Assembly: GCF_001577835.2 (NCBI RefSeq)
Contig: NC_029519.1
Span: 77,571,617 to 77,635,616 of the forward strand
DNA length: 64,000 bases
DNA from: Coturnix japonica
Taxonomy: Eukaryota; Chordata; Aves; Galliformes; Phasianidae
Reading direction: 5' to 3'
The first letter of the stretch is position 1. The number at the start of each line of letters is the position of its first letter. Shown here in pieces: positions 48,401 to 58,440 of this stretch. Below the pieces are notes generated by a model. It ran no database searches, was not told where the DNA came from, and saw only the letters and a program-made list of their open reading frames with translations. The translations under genes and the position numbers were made by a program.

Positions 48401-51400
48401 CTCCTATTTTCTGCTCATTCAAATCAGATATTGCTCCATCACTTTTACACCGAGATTTCAAAACGGGCCTTTTTAACAAGAAGTGGTCTCAGTAAGTTTT
48501 GAGGCTCACCCACCGTGGAGACTATTCCAACATCATAAGGCACGAGAAGGAAAGTCAGACAATGAAAAACAAAGAACAAACAACACTCTGTGGTGCTTCG
48601 GCTCTCGTTATTTTAACCAATTCCAGCTCCTTTCGTTATTTTCTCTTCCTCTGATAGTTAAGACGTACGGAGAAAAGGAATGTACTAACCATTAGATGCG
48701 TAAGAACTATTGCAAGATGGAGGAAAGAGCTTCCATGTAGCAAAGCAAAGTGTGTTGAAGGATACAGACCCTGAGGACCTTTGAAAGGCAGCTCTGTAGA
48801 GCACATTTAAAAGCCACTCCTTAAATCCAGTTATTACCCATTCCAATGGCCTCAGAAACCTCAAGTAACCTCAGCAGCACTACAGAGAAAAACACCCTGA
48901 CAGATTATTTACTTTGCTGCTCAACAACCCTTGTGCTTCGCTGGTTTGATTAAGAGCCGCTCTACTTGTATTTGTTACATTGCGCCAGAGATGGGAATAC
49001 TAAGGAAAAAAGGAAACTAAATAGAAAGGCAGAACTGAGATTGCTGCAACACAGCAGAAGCTCAGAGCTAAGCAATGCACATGTGTTTTCTACATTAGTA
49101 TTATATTTTTTTTTGTGATGGAAAAGTATTCACGTTGGCAGCATCTCTGAGCCATTATGGGACATGAGTGTGTGCCATTAAAGGAAGAGAAACCTATCCA
49201 AATGAAAGCACCAAGGGAAGCTCCAACATTATCCAAGTTGGATGTTAGCCGAGATACCAGGTGTCAGGCACACCTGCTCATACCAAGCACACAACGTTCT
49301 GAATACACCCAAATAGTCAAAACTGGGTTTTACAGCCTGGCCACAAAGACAGCTCCAAGTACCCATCAAGACAAGGCACCGGGGAGCTGTAACACAGATT
49401 AAATCGTAAGGGGAATTTAAGAGCCATCATCACCCTCTGCACACAAACACATGCAGGCAGCCCTCCGAGGAGCAGTCAGCCAGGCAATCCCTGCATGCAG
49501 GAACACAGACCGCCGAGCTGGAAAGATCTGCGTGATTTTGCCAAAAGCAAAACCCATTTCAATCTTATTTAAGGAACTGGTAAGGTCACACGTGTGTGAG
49601 AGCTGTCAGCACGGCTCAGCACGCTCCAGTCTGAGATAGCCAGACTCACACAGGTCCAGGAAGTCAGTCAGAATCCTGCAGAGGGTAAGTGAGCAAAGGC
49701 AGCCTTATAGCACTGCACAAAGCACACATGCTCTATGGAAGACTTCATCCACAAGGATATAAAAGCTAAAGAACATCAGTCCATTAATTAAGCTGGGTGT
49801 CTTACATGGTTGGTTGGTTGGTTTTTTTTTTTTGGTCATTAACTGTTATGTTACTATGCTTCCACAGATAAAACGGTAGAGATATTGGGACAAATCATTG
49901 CAATATATCTAATTAAAACCGATCTGGTGTGTTATCTACTAGAAGCTTGGGAAAATGCCTATTTCTGCTGTTCCTGGATGCATTCAAGGCCAGGCTGGAT
50001 GTGGCTCTGGGCAGCCTGGTCTGGTGGATGACAACTGTGCACATAGCAGGGGGTTGGAACCAGATGATCCTTGTGGCCCTATTCAACCCAGGCCATTCTG
50101 TGATTCTACAATGATACAAGAATGTCTGCACCTTCATTCACTCTGAGACATCTCACACACAGCTGATCATTCTGCTCTGTGCTGATGAAACTGAATTTCC
50201 ACACAGTCACTCTGTCCCAAGGACTCACAACTAATTCACACTCCATCCCTATGGATTAAAGATGTCTGGGTTTTGTTGGTTTTTTTTTCATTTCTTAACT
50301 TGTCTTTTCTGAGGTAGAAGCAATGAGAAATTCAGTTAAAATAGGCAAAGACAGAAGAGCGCATCCATCATAGCACATAACAATTAACTACCTGGAAATT
50401 ACACGTAGCTTTTCAAGGCAGGCAAGCTGTTCTACCCACCAATCTGAACAGCTCTGTTGAGTCCTCTCCACATGCAGGGGCTGAAAATGAATGAGCTGCT
50501 ATAATGAATTCACAAAGATATGCAGGCACTGTGAGGACTATTTCATTTCAGCTGATGGTATTCTACACCTTTGGCTGCATAAGAAGGCTCTCCAGAAGGA
50601 TTCTGAAAGCTAAAATGGGGTATCCTATGGTAAATGATCCTGATGGGCTACTGGAAAAAATGGCACAAACACTGAACAACGTATTTTAAATGGGCTAAGT
50701 GTTTACACTTAATTGCCTTCTAATGAGAACAAGCAGTCACCTGGCAAATTTGAGAAGGCAAATACGAAAATTACTCTGCATGCAAGCAAAAGCAAATCAA
50801 AAGAGAAGAAAGATCCCCAAAACTCTGCACAAACATCCCTCACTCTGTGATTACACCACTTGAACATGAAACCTGGATGCAGAACAGACTGGAATGTAAG
50901 AGGCATTTGGACATGGCACTAAGGGATGTGGCTCAGTGCTGGCACATGGTGGATCAGGCTGCTGGCTGGATTGGTCATCCTGAAGATCTACTCCAGCTGA
51001 CACAGTGCTATTATTTTCCACCCATGGTCACATCTTTTGCACCTCTCCTAGCCATGCTGGGTGGTGGACATGCTTTTCCTGCTGCCTTGAAGCCAAGAAT
51101 AAAGTTCTCTTTGCTTCTTTCTAACACCATGTTACAAAAGGTCTTTTTCTAAACAAAAGAAAATCATAGATTTAGATTTTATCTTCACTCAAAGAGATTT
51201 TTCTTTTAATCTGTAGATCCTTGTATGTTTTTACAAAGCCTTAATGGCTATGTACACTGCTTCATCTCGCTGGTTCTAAATGAAAATTCACCTCTGAATT
51301 TATCAGACACATCAAGAATAATCGTAGTTTCCTCATTTCACTCACATTCTCTGCAGACAGGGCATACTATTACATTACCACCCCAGAAATCTCATTTACA

Positions 51401-54400
51401 TGCACTGGAAAATTAAAATCATCTTCCGAGTCTTCATCTTCTGAAACATCATCATGAAGTCTCCCAGACCAATTCAACCAACAAGCACTGTGTGAGCTGA
51501 GCCAGAACTGCTCCTCTCCCTCCACTGCTTTCCCAGCCCACGTGGAACAGATTCAGGGTCAGGAAAGAACCTGGAGCTCCTTTCTGCTTCCCAGCCAGCA
51601 GCAACAACAGAGCAGGGAATGCTCCCCCCTTCTCTGTGGTCACTGAACCTCTATATAAAGCATCCTCTCTCCTGCCCTGTCCCCTACCTAAGCTCTGAGC
51701 TGAGCAGCTGTTTCCACAGTGTGCCTAAAGGAGAATGAGAGCAATCAGGAGCTGCAATTGGAAGTGATGACAGGAAGATTTGCAGGGAAGAGGCACGTGA
51801 AAAAAGCATGGAAAAACCTGTGAAAGGACACAAAGAACCCAGTGCAAGAGTGAAGTAATTGTGGTGAGGGAAACAAATGAAAACACAGCGATGAAAACTT
51901 GAGGGAAGGCAAAAACGAAAAAGAAATTTGATATCTTGAGTGGTTTTCATTGTGGAGAAAGAGACCAGCAGCATTCAGCAAGTAAATTATTCAGTAAATT
52001 CCAATAATGTTTCTTTCCACAGCTATTGTGACCAACTGAATAGCTGTGCAAATATTTCCAAGACGATGACAACATTCATCACATCTGAGATATCAAAACG
52101 CAGCCTGATTGATTGGCTATTACGGAGCTGGCTGGAAATATATCACCATTAAAATTCAGCAAACAACTGACAACAGAGAACCACCACATTTTCCTCTTCT
52201 GAACTGTATGGAGAGGAGTTCTTTCACATCGTACTCACATATGAATTTGTCAGCACAGTGAGCACAGTGTCACTCAATAGCAGCCCTCTCTCTGCCTGCA
52301 GGATCCCCTCCTGTATGATTTAAGCCTGAAATTAGGACTCATTGATCGCTTCCAAAATGCCAACACCATTTTGATACAAAGGTAATCCGTCATCTCACTG
52401 CCTGTTTCAGAGGTGGAGATAGCAGAGCACTAGTAACCGAAAGTCACTGAATCCTGGCAATCAATTTAAATAGAAAACATGAAGGGGGGAGATCAGACAA
52501 ACCATTTAATGCAGGAAGGAGAGCTGTCAACTAAACAGTGAATTACCTGGTGGAAAAATCTGATTGCCCACTGAGGCTGGTAGCACCTACAAAGATCTCT
52601 TATCAATGGAGATGTTGGTGAAGGAAAGTATTTTTTCACATTCTTAATCTAGACTACTTATCTTATGTTCTCATATGTTCCCAACAGTGATGATAAATTG
52701 TTCCAGAGCCTCATTTGCAGCAGTCTGAATGTTTTCTCGTTCTCATGCAGCCCTGGGGAAGCACGCTGTAAATCACTGTGCCCACAAGGTTTGGGTAAAG
52801 GCAAACTTTGAGCTTCCAGAATGTATTGCGCAAACAGGCCTCTGGATTGGAAAGCTGCACCTCTCTCGTTTGTGAATGAAGAGGTAACAGACTGCTAAAC
52901 TGCTCTGAGCCCCTTAGATAAATAGGCACTTAAACCAACCGGGTCTGAGCATATAATAAAAGAAGAGCAAGACCAAAGGCACTGCTCCTGTGCCAGCTGG
53001 GAGCATCTATACCTAATGCACTTCATACAATACACAAACTTGCACAGTATCAGGGCCTGTGTGCTACATGTGTGCTACTCTGCTTGTTTGCTGGCTGTCT
53101 TCTAAAAGCAGTCCACTGAGTAACAGGTTTTCTTCTTCTCTGTGTAGGAACTCTGTTGCTTCCAGTCTTGCTCAGGTTTTAGAACATATTTGCTCCTTCT
53201 GATCTCCTTGATGTGGTTTATCTCTGCCATCATCTCTCTGCTATGCATTTTTCCTACTAGTTAACCACTCCCAACAATTCCTGCTTCCAAACTTAATTTG
53301 AATGAGATAAATAGATAAAAAATACATGATAAAACATCCATACCTGTACCAGCCAGATCCCATCTTTTGTGTCTTCTACAAGCTCATAGAAATGCATTTC
53401 ACCACTAAAGTTTGTACTTGAAACTGACTCCGAGGCCTCTTCCTCCTTGAGAGCAGAATAAAGTTCCCCTTCCATAAGGTCACCTGAAAAAGAGACAACT
53501 GGACACATTCAGTTTGAACATGGTGACAGATCACTTCATAGCAGCAAATTCTAATAGTAACGACGATTCCATTTCAGAAAGCAGCAGTTTCACTACGTAG
53601 GTTTTAAATGGGTGCTCAAAACCCTTATCAGTAGGAAGGCACTGAACTGAAGTTACTTTAGTTCCATCCATAGTGACCTGACTACGAACAATTTGACGGC
53701 GCACATGAATACACAGACGTATCCCACGTGAGAGCAAATGAGCATCTCCTGAGCCTCCCTACCTGAAAACCCTTCATGACAACTGCTATTTTGGCAACTA
53801 ATATGTTAAACTGGAAGAAGTGAAGTCTTGCCCAAAGGCTTCCTACAATATGAAGGGGAGAAAGAAGTGCTGTGTTACAGCTGGAAGGCTCGAGAGCTTA
53901 CAAAAAGTATTCGTGGAATTCCAACTTTGAAATTATGAGAGAAATTCTGCAAAGCCTCTTGGCACCAGAGTTGTTTCCATGACATTTCAAGTCAGTTAAT
54001 ACAGTTTGTTTGGCGTTAAACACTTCCCTGCAGCATTTGCAGCCCAAACATAATGACATCATGAAAGTACGTGACAGCCAAGGAGCGAAAGTGATTGGAA
54101 ACAATACCCAAATTGCCTCCTGGTGCCGACTGGTGAAGCAGCAAAGTGAATAAACAACATAAATAAACAACGAACAATACAAGCGAATTAGATTTAGATG
54201 GTTGGCTTTACCATCAATTCTTAAAGCCTGTTTTGTGGCTGTGGCTCTCCATGTATTCACCCAAACCCTTCTCTTTATTTCTGTCTGGCTTCCTGAGTCC
54301 CCTTCCTGTATGTAGCACGGGGATTTTTCTCTCTCTAACAGCAGCCCTTTGCCCAGTGATTTACAAGCAGCAATGTCCTGCTTGGCTGGCACTACGCTGA

Positions 54401-55270
54401 TTACATCAGCCCATCTCGAGCCCTTTGGGCCACTTCCCTTTGGGCCACCACCACCACCTGGACTTTGCACGCACCCTCAGGGCTGCAGCCCCCACTTTAA
54501 CCAGCCTGTACCAACTTCTGCAGCACTTCCCTGCCCTTCTCCACGCTGCAGCCACCGATCCCACAGCGCTGCCTCCCCCATCCCCGTCCTGACGGCACCT
54601 CTAAACGCACCGTAGGGAAAGGGACGCGGCTTAACAACCCGGCCCCGACTGTAAATAGCAACCCTGCAGCCTGCGGGTATCTGGATTCTTTCCTCCTCGT
54701 TTTTCACGGCGGATGACATTCGCTTTCAGCCGGGCCAAAGGGAACCGTTCCCCGAAGGGAAACCATTTCTCGGCAGCCTCTCCGAGGCCTCCTCCTCCTC
54801 CTGAACGCCTCCACCCCGTGCCTCCCTCCGCAGCCGCCCCAACACCGTGCCGGGCTCGGGGCGCTCCGGGGTCACTCCGGGCCCGTGCTGGGCTCGCTGC
54901 CGCAGCGGGGAGCGCCGCTAATGCCGCTAATGCCGCTAATGCCGCCGTCCGAGCGCCGCAGCACCGCGATGTCCTTGGCCGGAGCTGCCGCCTTAGGCCC
55001 GAGGGGAGGGAGGGAAGGGAAGGGAGGAGGAGAAGCGGCCCTACCTGACTTCTCCACCAGCTCCCGGACATCCTTCTTCTCGGGCAGCCCCGAGTGCCCC
55101 AAACCGCGGCACTCCAGGATGGTCCTCAGCTTCCTGAAGCTCAGCGCCACCGGGTCCACCAGCTGCGTGGCGAAGAAGCCGGTCTCGTACCACACCACGG
55201 CCTCGAACACCCTGGCCAGGACGAAAAGCACCAGGAAATACAGCAGCAAAAAGAACAGCTTCAGCCACAT
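40892..55270 (-). CDS. RNF103: RNF103 (KF-1), ER-membrane RING ubiquitin ligase, four coding exons
   Basis: Multi-pass endoplasmic-reticulum E3 ubiquitin ligase linked in mammals to ER-associated degradation. Exons in transcript order: 55270-55045, 53483-53344, 44055-43940, 42464-40892; they total 2055 nt, 684 residues (human 685). The start [16 protein letters not shown] is a hydrophobic signal-anchor as in the human protein. Further membrane segments are seen at about 325-344 ([18 protein letters not shown]) and 352-381 (FVVLISTLG, then [15 protein letters not shown]), with another around 410-430. A basic KKRRRNNNN stretch follows, then an acidic serine-rich linker and a C-terminal RING (C620-C661). 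Splice phases are 1, 0 and 2, and all junctions are GT-AG. The gene is in tandem with CHMP3 and divergent from RMND5A. Confidence 0.97.
47311..47540 (-). repeat. CR1 LINE 3'-end fragment in RNF103 intron 2
   Basis: Reverse complement of a CR1 3' region: 'tagagtcacagaatcacc' terminal block, 'gacctccaagatcatcccat', 'tgactccaccacctccctgg', 'cccattccagcacctgacc'. Same strand as RNF103. Confidence 0.92.
47810..48100 (-). repeat. CR1 LINE 3'-end fragment in RNF103 intron 2
   Basis: Reverse CR1 3' region from 'catagaatcatagaatggcc' to 'gtcctatcactatccaccct'. Same subfamily as 19754-20070 and 39451-39744. It is only about 270 bases from the previous CR1 copy and in the same orientation, but of a different subfamily, so the two are independent insertions. 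Confidence 0.94.
49970..50109 (+). repeat. CR1 LINE 3'-end fragment in RNF103 intron 2
   Basis: Forward CR1 tail: 'cattcaaggccaggctggat', 'gtggctctgggcagcctggt', 'caacccaggccattctgtga'. About 140 bases, strongly 5'-truncated, antisense to RNF103. Confidence 0.92.
50862..50990 (+). repeat. Probable diverged CR1 fragment
   Basis: A degenerate block with 'atttggacatggcactaagg', 'gatgtggctcagtg' and 'ctggctggattggtc' follows the order of another CR1 subfamily. Too diverged for firm ends. Confidence 0.4.
53484..55044 (-). other. RNF103: RNF103 intron 1, GC-rich at its 5' end
   Basis: Donor tcag|gtaggg, acceptor tttcag|gtg. The part next to exon 1 (54500-55040) is still CpG-island DNA and includes a short tandem repeat of a nine-base GCCGCTAAT unit at 54913-54945. 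Long open frames on both strands here reflect high GC content. No other gene was seen. Confidence 0.8.
54913..54945 (+). repeat. Nine-base tandem repeat, about 3.5 copies
   Basis: GCCGCTAAT is repeated three times and then begins again as GCCGCC. It lies in RNF103 intron 1 close to exon 1. Confidence 0.9.
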
Positions 55271-55492
55271 CTTTCCCGGCGGGATGACGGACGGACAAGC
55301 CGGGGGTTGTGGGGGGGGAAGGGGGGCGGCCGGCGCTGCCCCGCGGGTGGCGGCGCTGAGGCGGCGCGGGGCTGTCAGCGCGGCGGGGCTGCGCGCCCCC
55401 CGCCTCCCTCCCGCCGCTGTCCCCGCCCCGGCGGAGCCGCGGCCGCCGGCGGAGACATAACAAGTGACGTGAGAGGGCGGGCGGGGACCCAC
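55271..55492 (-). promoter_or_regulatory. RNF103: RNF103 5' UTR / promoter, CpG island
   Basis: Extremely GC-rich sequence upstream of the RNF103 ATG, without a TATA box. It contains TGACGTGA at 55465-55472 (TCACGTCA on the RNF103 strand), which fits the CRE/ATF consensus and the TGACGTG(A/G) element bound by ATF6 and XBP1. This would suit a gene for an ER-resident ligase, but use of the site is inference. The reading frame stays open upstream of the ATG because of base composition. Confidence 0.6.
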
Positions 55493-55579
55493 GGAGCCGA
55501 GCCCAACCGAGCCGAGCCCAGCCGAGCCGAGCCGAGCCGAGCCGAGCCGAGCCGAGCCGAGCCGAGCCCAACCGAGCCT
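55493..55579 (+). repeat. Pentanucleotide tandem repeat (GAGCC)n
   Basis: About 17 copies of a five-base unit GAGCC, mostly perfect, with a few GAGCCCAACC interruptions. It lies 220-310 bases upstream of the RNF103 ATG, in its promoter or 5' UTR. The unit is not a multiple of three, so any length change would shift frames; it should not be read as coding. Confidence 0.95.
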
Positions 55580-55903
55580 CCGCCTCGCTGCCCCGGAGGC
55601 CCTTATGGCCCCGGAGGTCCCTATAGCCCCGGCCCCGCCGCCTCTCGCCCGCTGACGGCAGAGGGAAGGCCTGCAGAGCAAATGGGCTGCGCCATAAATG
55701 AAGAGGTTGTGCCGTAAATCAAGGGGTTGTGCTTGCACTCGGTATCAGCTCAGAACCCGATTGCTGCGGTTGCTGTAAAATACGTGTAAGAAAACAGCGA
55801 GAATGGGTAAAGTGCAACCCAGACTGAGGTTTTTCATTCGGAGAATGATGTTTATGCAGCCAGAAGTGCTGCATAAAGTGCTGCTGAAGTGCTTGGACAG
55901 TTC

Positions 55904-56035
55904 ACAGGATCATAGATAGAATCCTTAAGGTTGGGAAAGGCCGCTGAGATCACCAAGTCCAACCACCGACCCATCCATCCCCACCACCACCACCGGGTGC
56001 CACATCTCCAGGGTCCTGAACACGTCCAGAAACCC
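55904..56035 (-). repeat. CR1 LINE fragment
   Basis: Reverse complement of a CR1 3' end: 'aatccttaaggttgggaaag', 'gagatcaccaagtccaacca', then a CCACCACCACC run and 'gggtcctgaacacgtcc'. Confidence 0.85.
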
Positions 56036-56050
56036 AATGGGACCACAGGG

Positions 56051-56145
56051 AATCATACCATAGAATGGCTTAGGTTGATTCAATAACCATCAGCTGGTTT
56101 CAACCCTCCCTGCTATGGGCTGTAGACCAACCCACTTCACTGGGG
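56051..56145 (-). repeat. CR1 LINE fragment of another subfamily
   Basis: Reverse CR1 3' end ('catagaatggcttaggttga', then 'tttcaaccctccctgctatg'), starting about 15 bases after the preceding copy. The two adjacent copies differ in subfamily, which points to two insertions at nearly the same spot. Confidence 0.75.
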
Positions 56146-57545
56146 TTCTGCACAGGAAGCATGAGAAAGGCTGTAAGAGGTGATTTAGGCTGCTTCGAAA
56201 CACACTGCAGTCACACTCGGTCCTTGAGATGAAGGCTCTCCTCCAAAGGGAACTCAGCATCGCCTCTGTGGGTTTGGTTATTTTAAGAAACCACAGTTTG
56301 CATTAAAATTGCCAACTCATACACAAACACAGAAATAGCACAGCTTCCTCTAAAGAATCCTGACAGCCCCTCGGAGCGCACACACGCTGAAGTAATACTG
56401 TACTAAGGCATGAAAACCGAATTGTAACATAAATATTGACCTGTAGGAAGCATCTAAACGGCCACACTCTTCAGAGCTGTTAAAAAACAGTTAGAGGGTT
56501 TTCTACATGTTTTAAACCCCCCTCCAAGGGCCCACCTCCCTGATGAGAAAGTGGCACAGCATCAGGGAGATTAATCCTTCCCTCTTGGCAACAACACACC
56601 CAAGAGCGGCTTTGTTATCGCAGTTGGCAGAGCCGAGGGATTTTCAATACAAAGCACATTTAATGTCACCTGTCGGTAGGACCAGAAACAGGCTGAGTGC
56701 TGAGAACACACTGCAAGACCACATTTCTTTCTCAGAGACATTTAATGGAGACCTTTTACTTCTGTCACATACACAAGAAGCAGCTCCATTTCCCTGCTCT
56801 CCCCGTGTATCTTTGAATCTTTTGGCTGTGTGCTGAGCTGAGGGATGCCCTGCTTCCTCCAGCTGGAAAGCACCTAGCATTAATTAAAGCTACGCTCACA
56901 GCTCAACTATTTGCAACACCAACTGCTGGGGAGGCTGTCACCAGTATGTTATTTCCTACTGCTCATGGGCTGAGTTAAATCAATTCTTAACATTCCCCAG
57001 TGGTAACTGATGATGAGTCCCCTGCAGATACTGAGCTCATCATCTGCCAGAACTCAAAACCCTGGAGTCATTTCAAGAGAGTAGAAGTATTGTTTCAAAC
57101 CACTACCCAACACATACACACACCCCCAAAGCCAAAGCAACTGTGAGCACAGCAGTACAAAGGCAACAGAAACGTGAGGGAAGGGGAAAGATGCAAGTGA
57201 AGAGCGGGACAGGGATGAATATGAGCATGAACCGCAGGTGATGGGTCAGCTGAAGGCCTGGGGGGCAAAAGGGGTAACACTAGGGAGCTGTGCATTGAGT
57301 TTGGGCCCTCTGTGTTGCAGTATTGGTTCTGCAAAGATTTGTTTTAGCAGCACTGAGGGCTGCACTGGTACAAACCTGAGGAGCATTCTCATATTCAGAG
57401 AATTCTGGCTTTTTTTCCTCCTTCCAACTCATGTTTGATCTGCTGAGAAAGACTTCCTGAATCAACACCGTCTTTGCACCTTTAGTTTACAAACCTGATG
57501 TGATATTTCATGTGTGCATTCCAATACCTGACTACCCTTTCCTAG

Positions 57546-57743
57546 GAAGTATTACTTCTCAGAAAGGGTAGTGAGGCATTGGAATGCACCCAGGGAGGTG
57601 GTGGAGTCACCGACCATGGGAGTGTTCAAGAAACGTCTGGATGTGGTGTTGAGGGATATGATTTAACTGGGAAGTATTGCTGATGGTTGGACTAGATGAT
57701 CTTCTAGGTCTTTTCCAACCTTGATAATTCCGCGATTCTATGA
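57546..57743 (+). repeat. CR1 LINE 3'-end fragment
   Basis: Forward CR1 3' region nearly identical in order and sequence to 6861-7076: 'cttctcagaaagggtagtga', 'ggtggtggagtcaccgacca', 'gatcttctaggtcttttcca', ending 'ccgcgattctatga'. Confidence 0.93.
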
Positions 57744-58189
57744 TATTTTCTAGATACGGCTGGCATTTGTTGGTTTCTAGTTGTAACTCAGAACATCTTT
57801 GACGTGTCACCCAGAGAGTTATAATTAGCTGGAAAATCTGAATATCACAGCAGTGAATTAAAAATTTATTGGGGTGAAGACACGCACTGACATTTTAAAG
57901 AACTCGGGGTTAACTCAAAGTGATTAACAATATTAAACAGTCGTCGGACAGACAGTTCTATGCTCACTGAGCAAATAAAACAGTTTAATGAGAAATAGGG
58001 GTATAAATTCCACGTTTAAATGGAAACACAAAGTATGGATCTGCCGCTACACCATATTGACAGGATATTTCACTTGGATTCCTGAGAGAATGAGACCAAG
58101 GGGGTCTCAACAAATATTTCTGTGTGTTATGAAATGTTACTTATGTGATGTTAATGAAATAAACCAACGAGACGCTCTGTGAGAGCATC

Positions 58190-58440
58190 AAAACAAAATG
58201 GCGGCTCCCTCAAGCCGGTAGGTCAGGGCTGCCCGCCGCGCTGCCTGAGCAATAATCGCCGCCCCTCCCTCTGTCCCCGAAGGTCCCCGGCTGCCCGCAG
58301 CGCTGCCTGAGCACAGCTGGGGGAGAACCAACGGGAAGTTGGACGCCGGGCCGGGGCTGACGGAGGGCGGCCGGGCCAGGCCGCGGAGCACGGGGGTGGG
58401 GGGAGACGAAGAAGAAGAAGGCGGCCCCGTGCCGGCCGCT
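58190..58440 (+). promoter_or_regulatory. RMND5A: RMND5A promoter / 5' UTR with YY1-type motif
   Basis: CpG-rich block directly upstream of the RMND5A ATG. It starts with AAAATGGCGGC at 58195-58205, a YY1-type element often found at or just after the start site of housekeeping genes. No TATA box. The frame is open for 34 codons upstream of the chosen ATG, but the conserved protein starts at 58441. Confidence 0.65.

Larger units (their letters stand above)
44056..53343 (-). other. RNF103: RNF103 intron 2 (9.3 kb)
   Basis: The longest intron in the window. Donor cag|gtatgg, acceptor aatag|gtc. It contains at least three CR1 copies plus a probable diverged one (listed separately), T- and A-rich low-complexity runs, and no further exon that I could recognise on either strand. 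Confidence 0.8.
55580..58189. other. Intergenic region between RNF103 and RMND5A promoters
   Basis: About 2.6 kb between two head-to-head genes. It holds three CR1 pieces and otherwise ordinary unique sequence with no supported coding region. Confidence 0.75.

Noticed and set aside
54349-55717. Several long open frames on both strands around RNF103 exon 1
   Set aside because: Shadows of CpG-island sequence and of RNF103 exon 1. Only the MWLKL frame matches a known protein and splices correctly.
55271-55738. In-frame N-terminal extension of RNF103 of about 156 codons
   Set aside because: The frame is open because the DNA is GC-rich and includes the GAGCC repeat. The conserved protein begins with the hydrophobic MWLKLFF anchor at 55270, and an upstream extension would be repeat-derived.
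58339-58440. In-frame extension of RMND5A by 34 codons
   Set aside because: The conserved start [10 protein letters not shown] is at 58441. The extra residues look like translated CpG-island 5' UTR.
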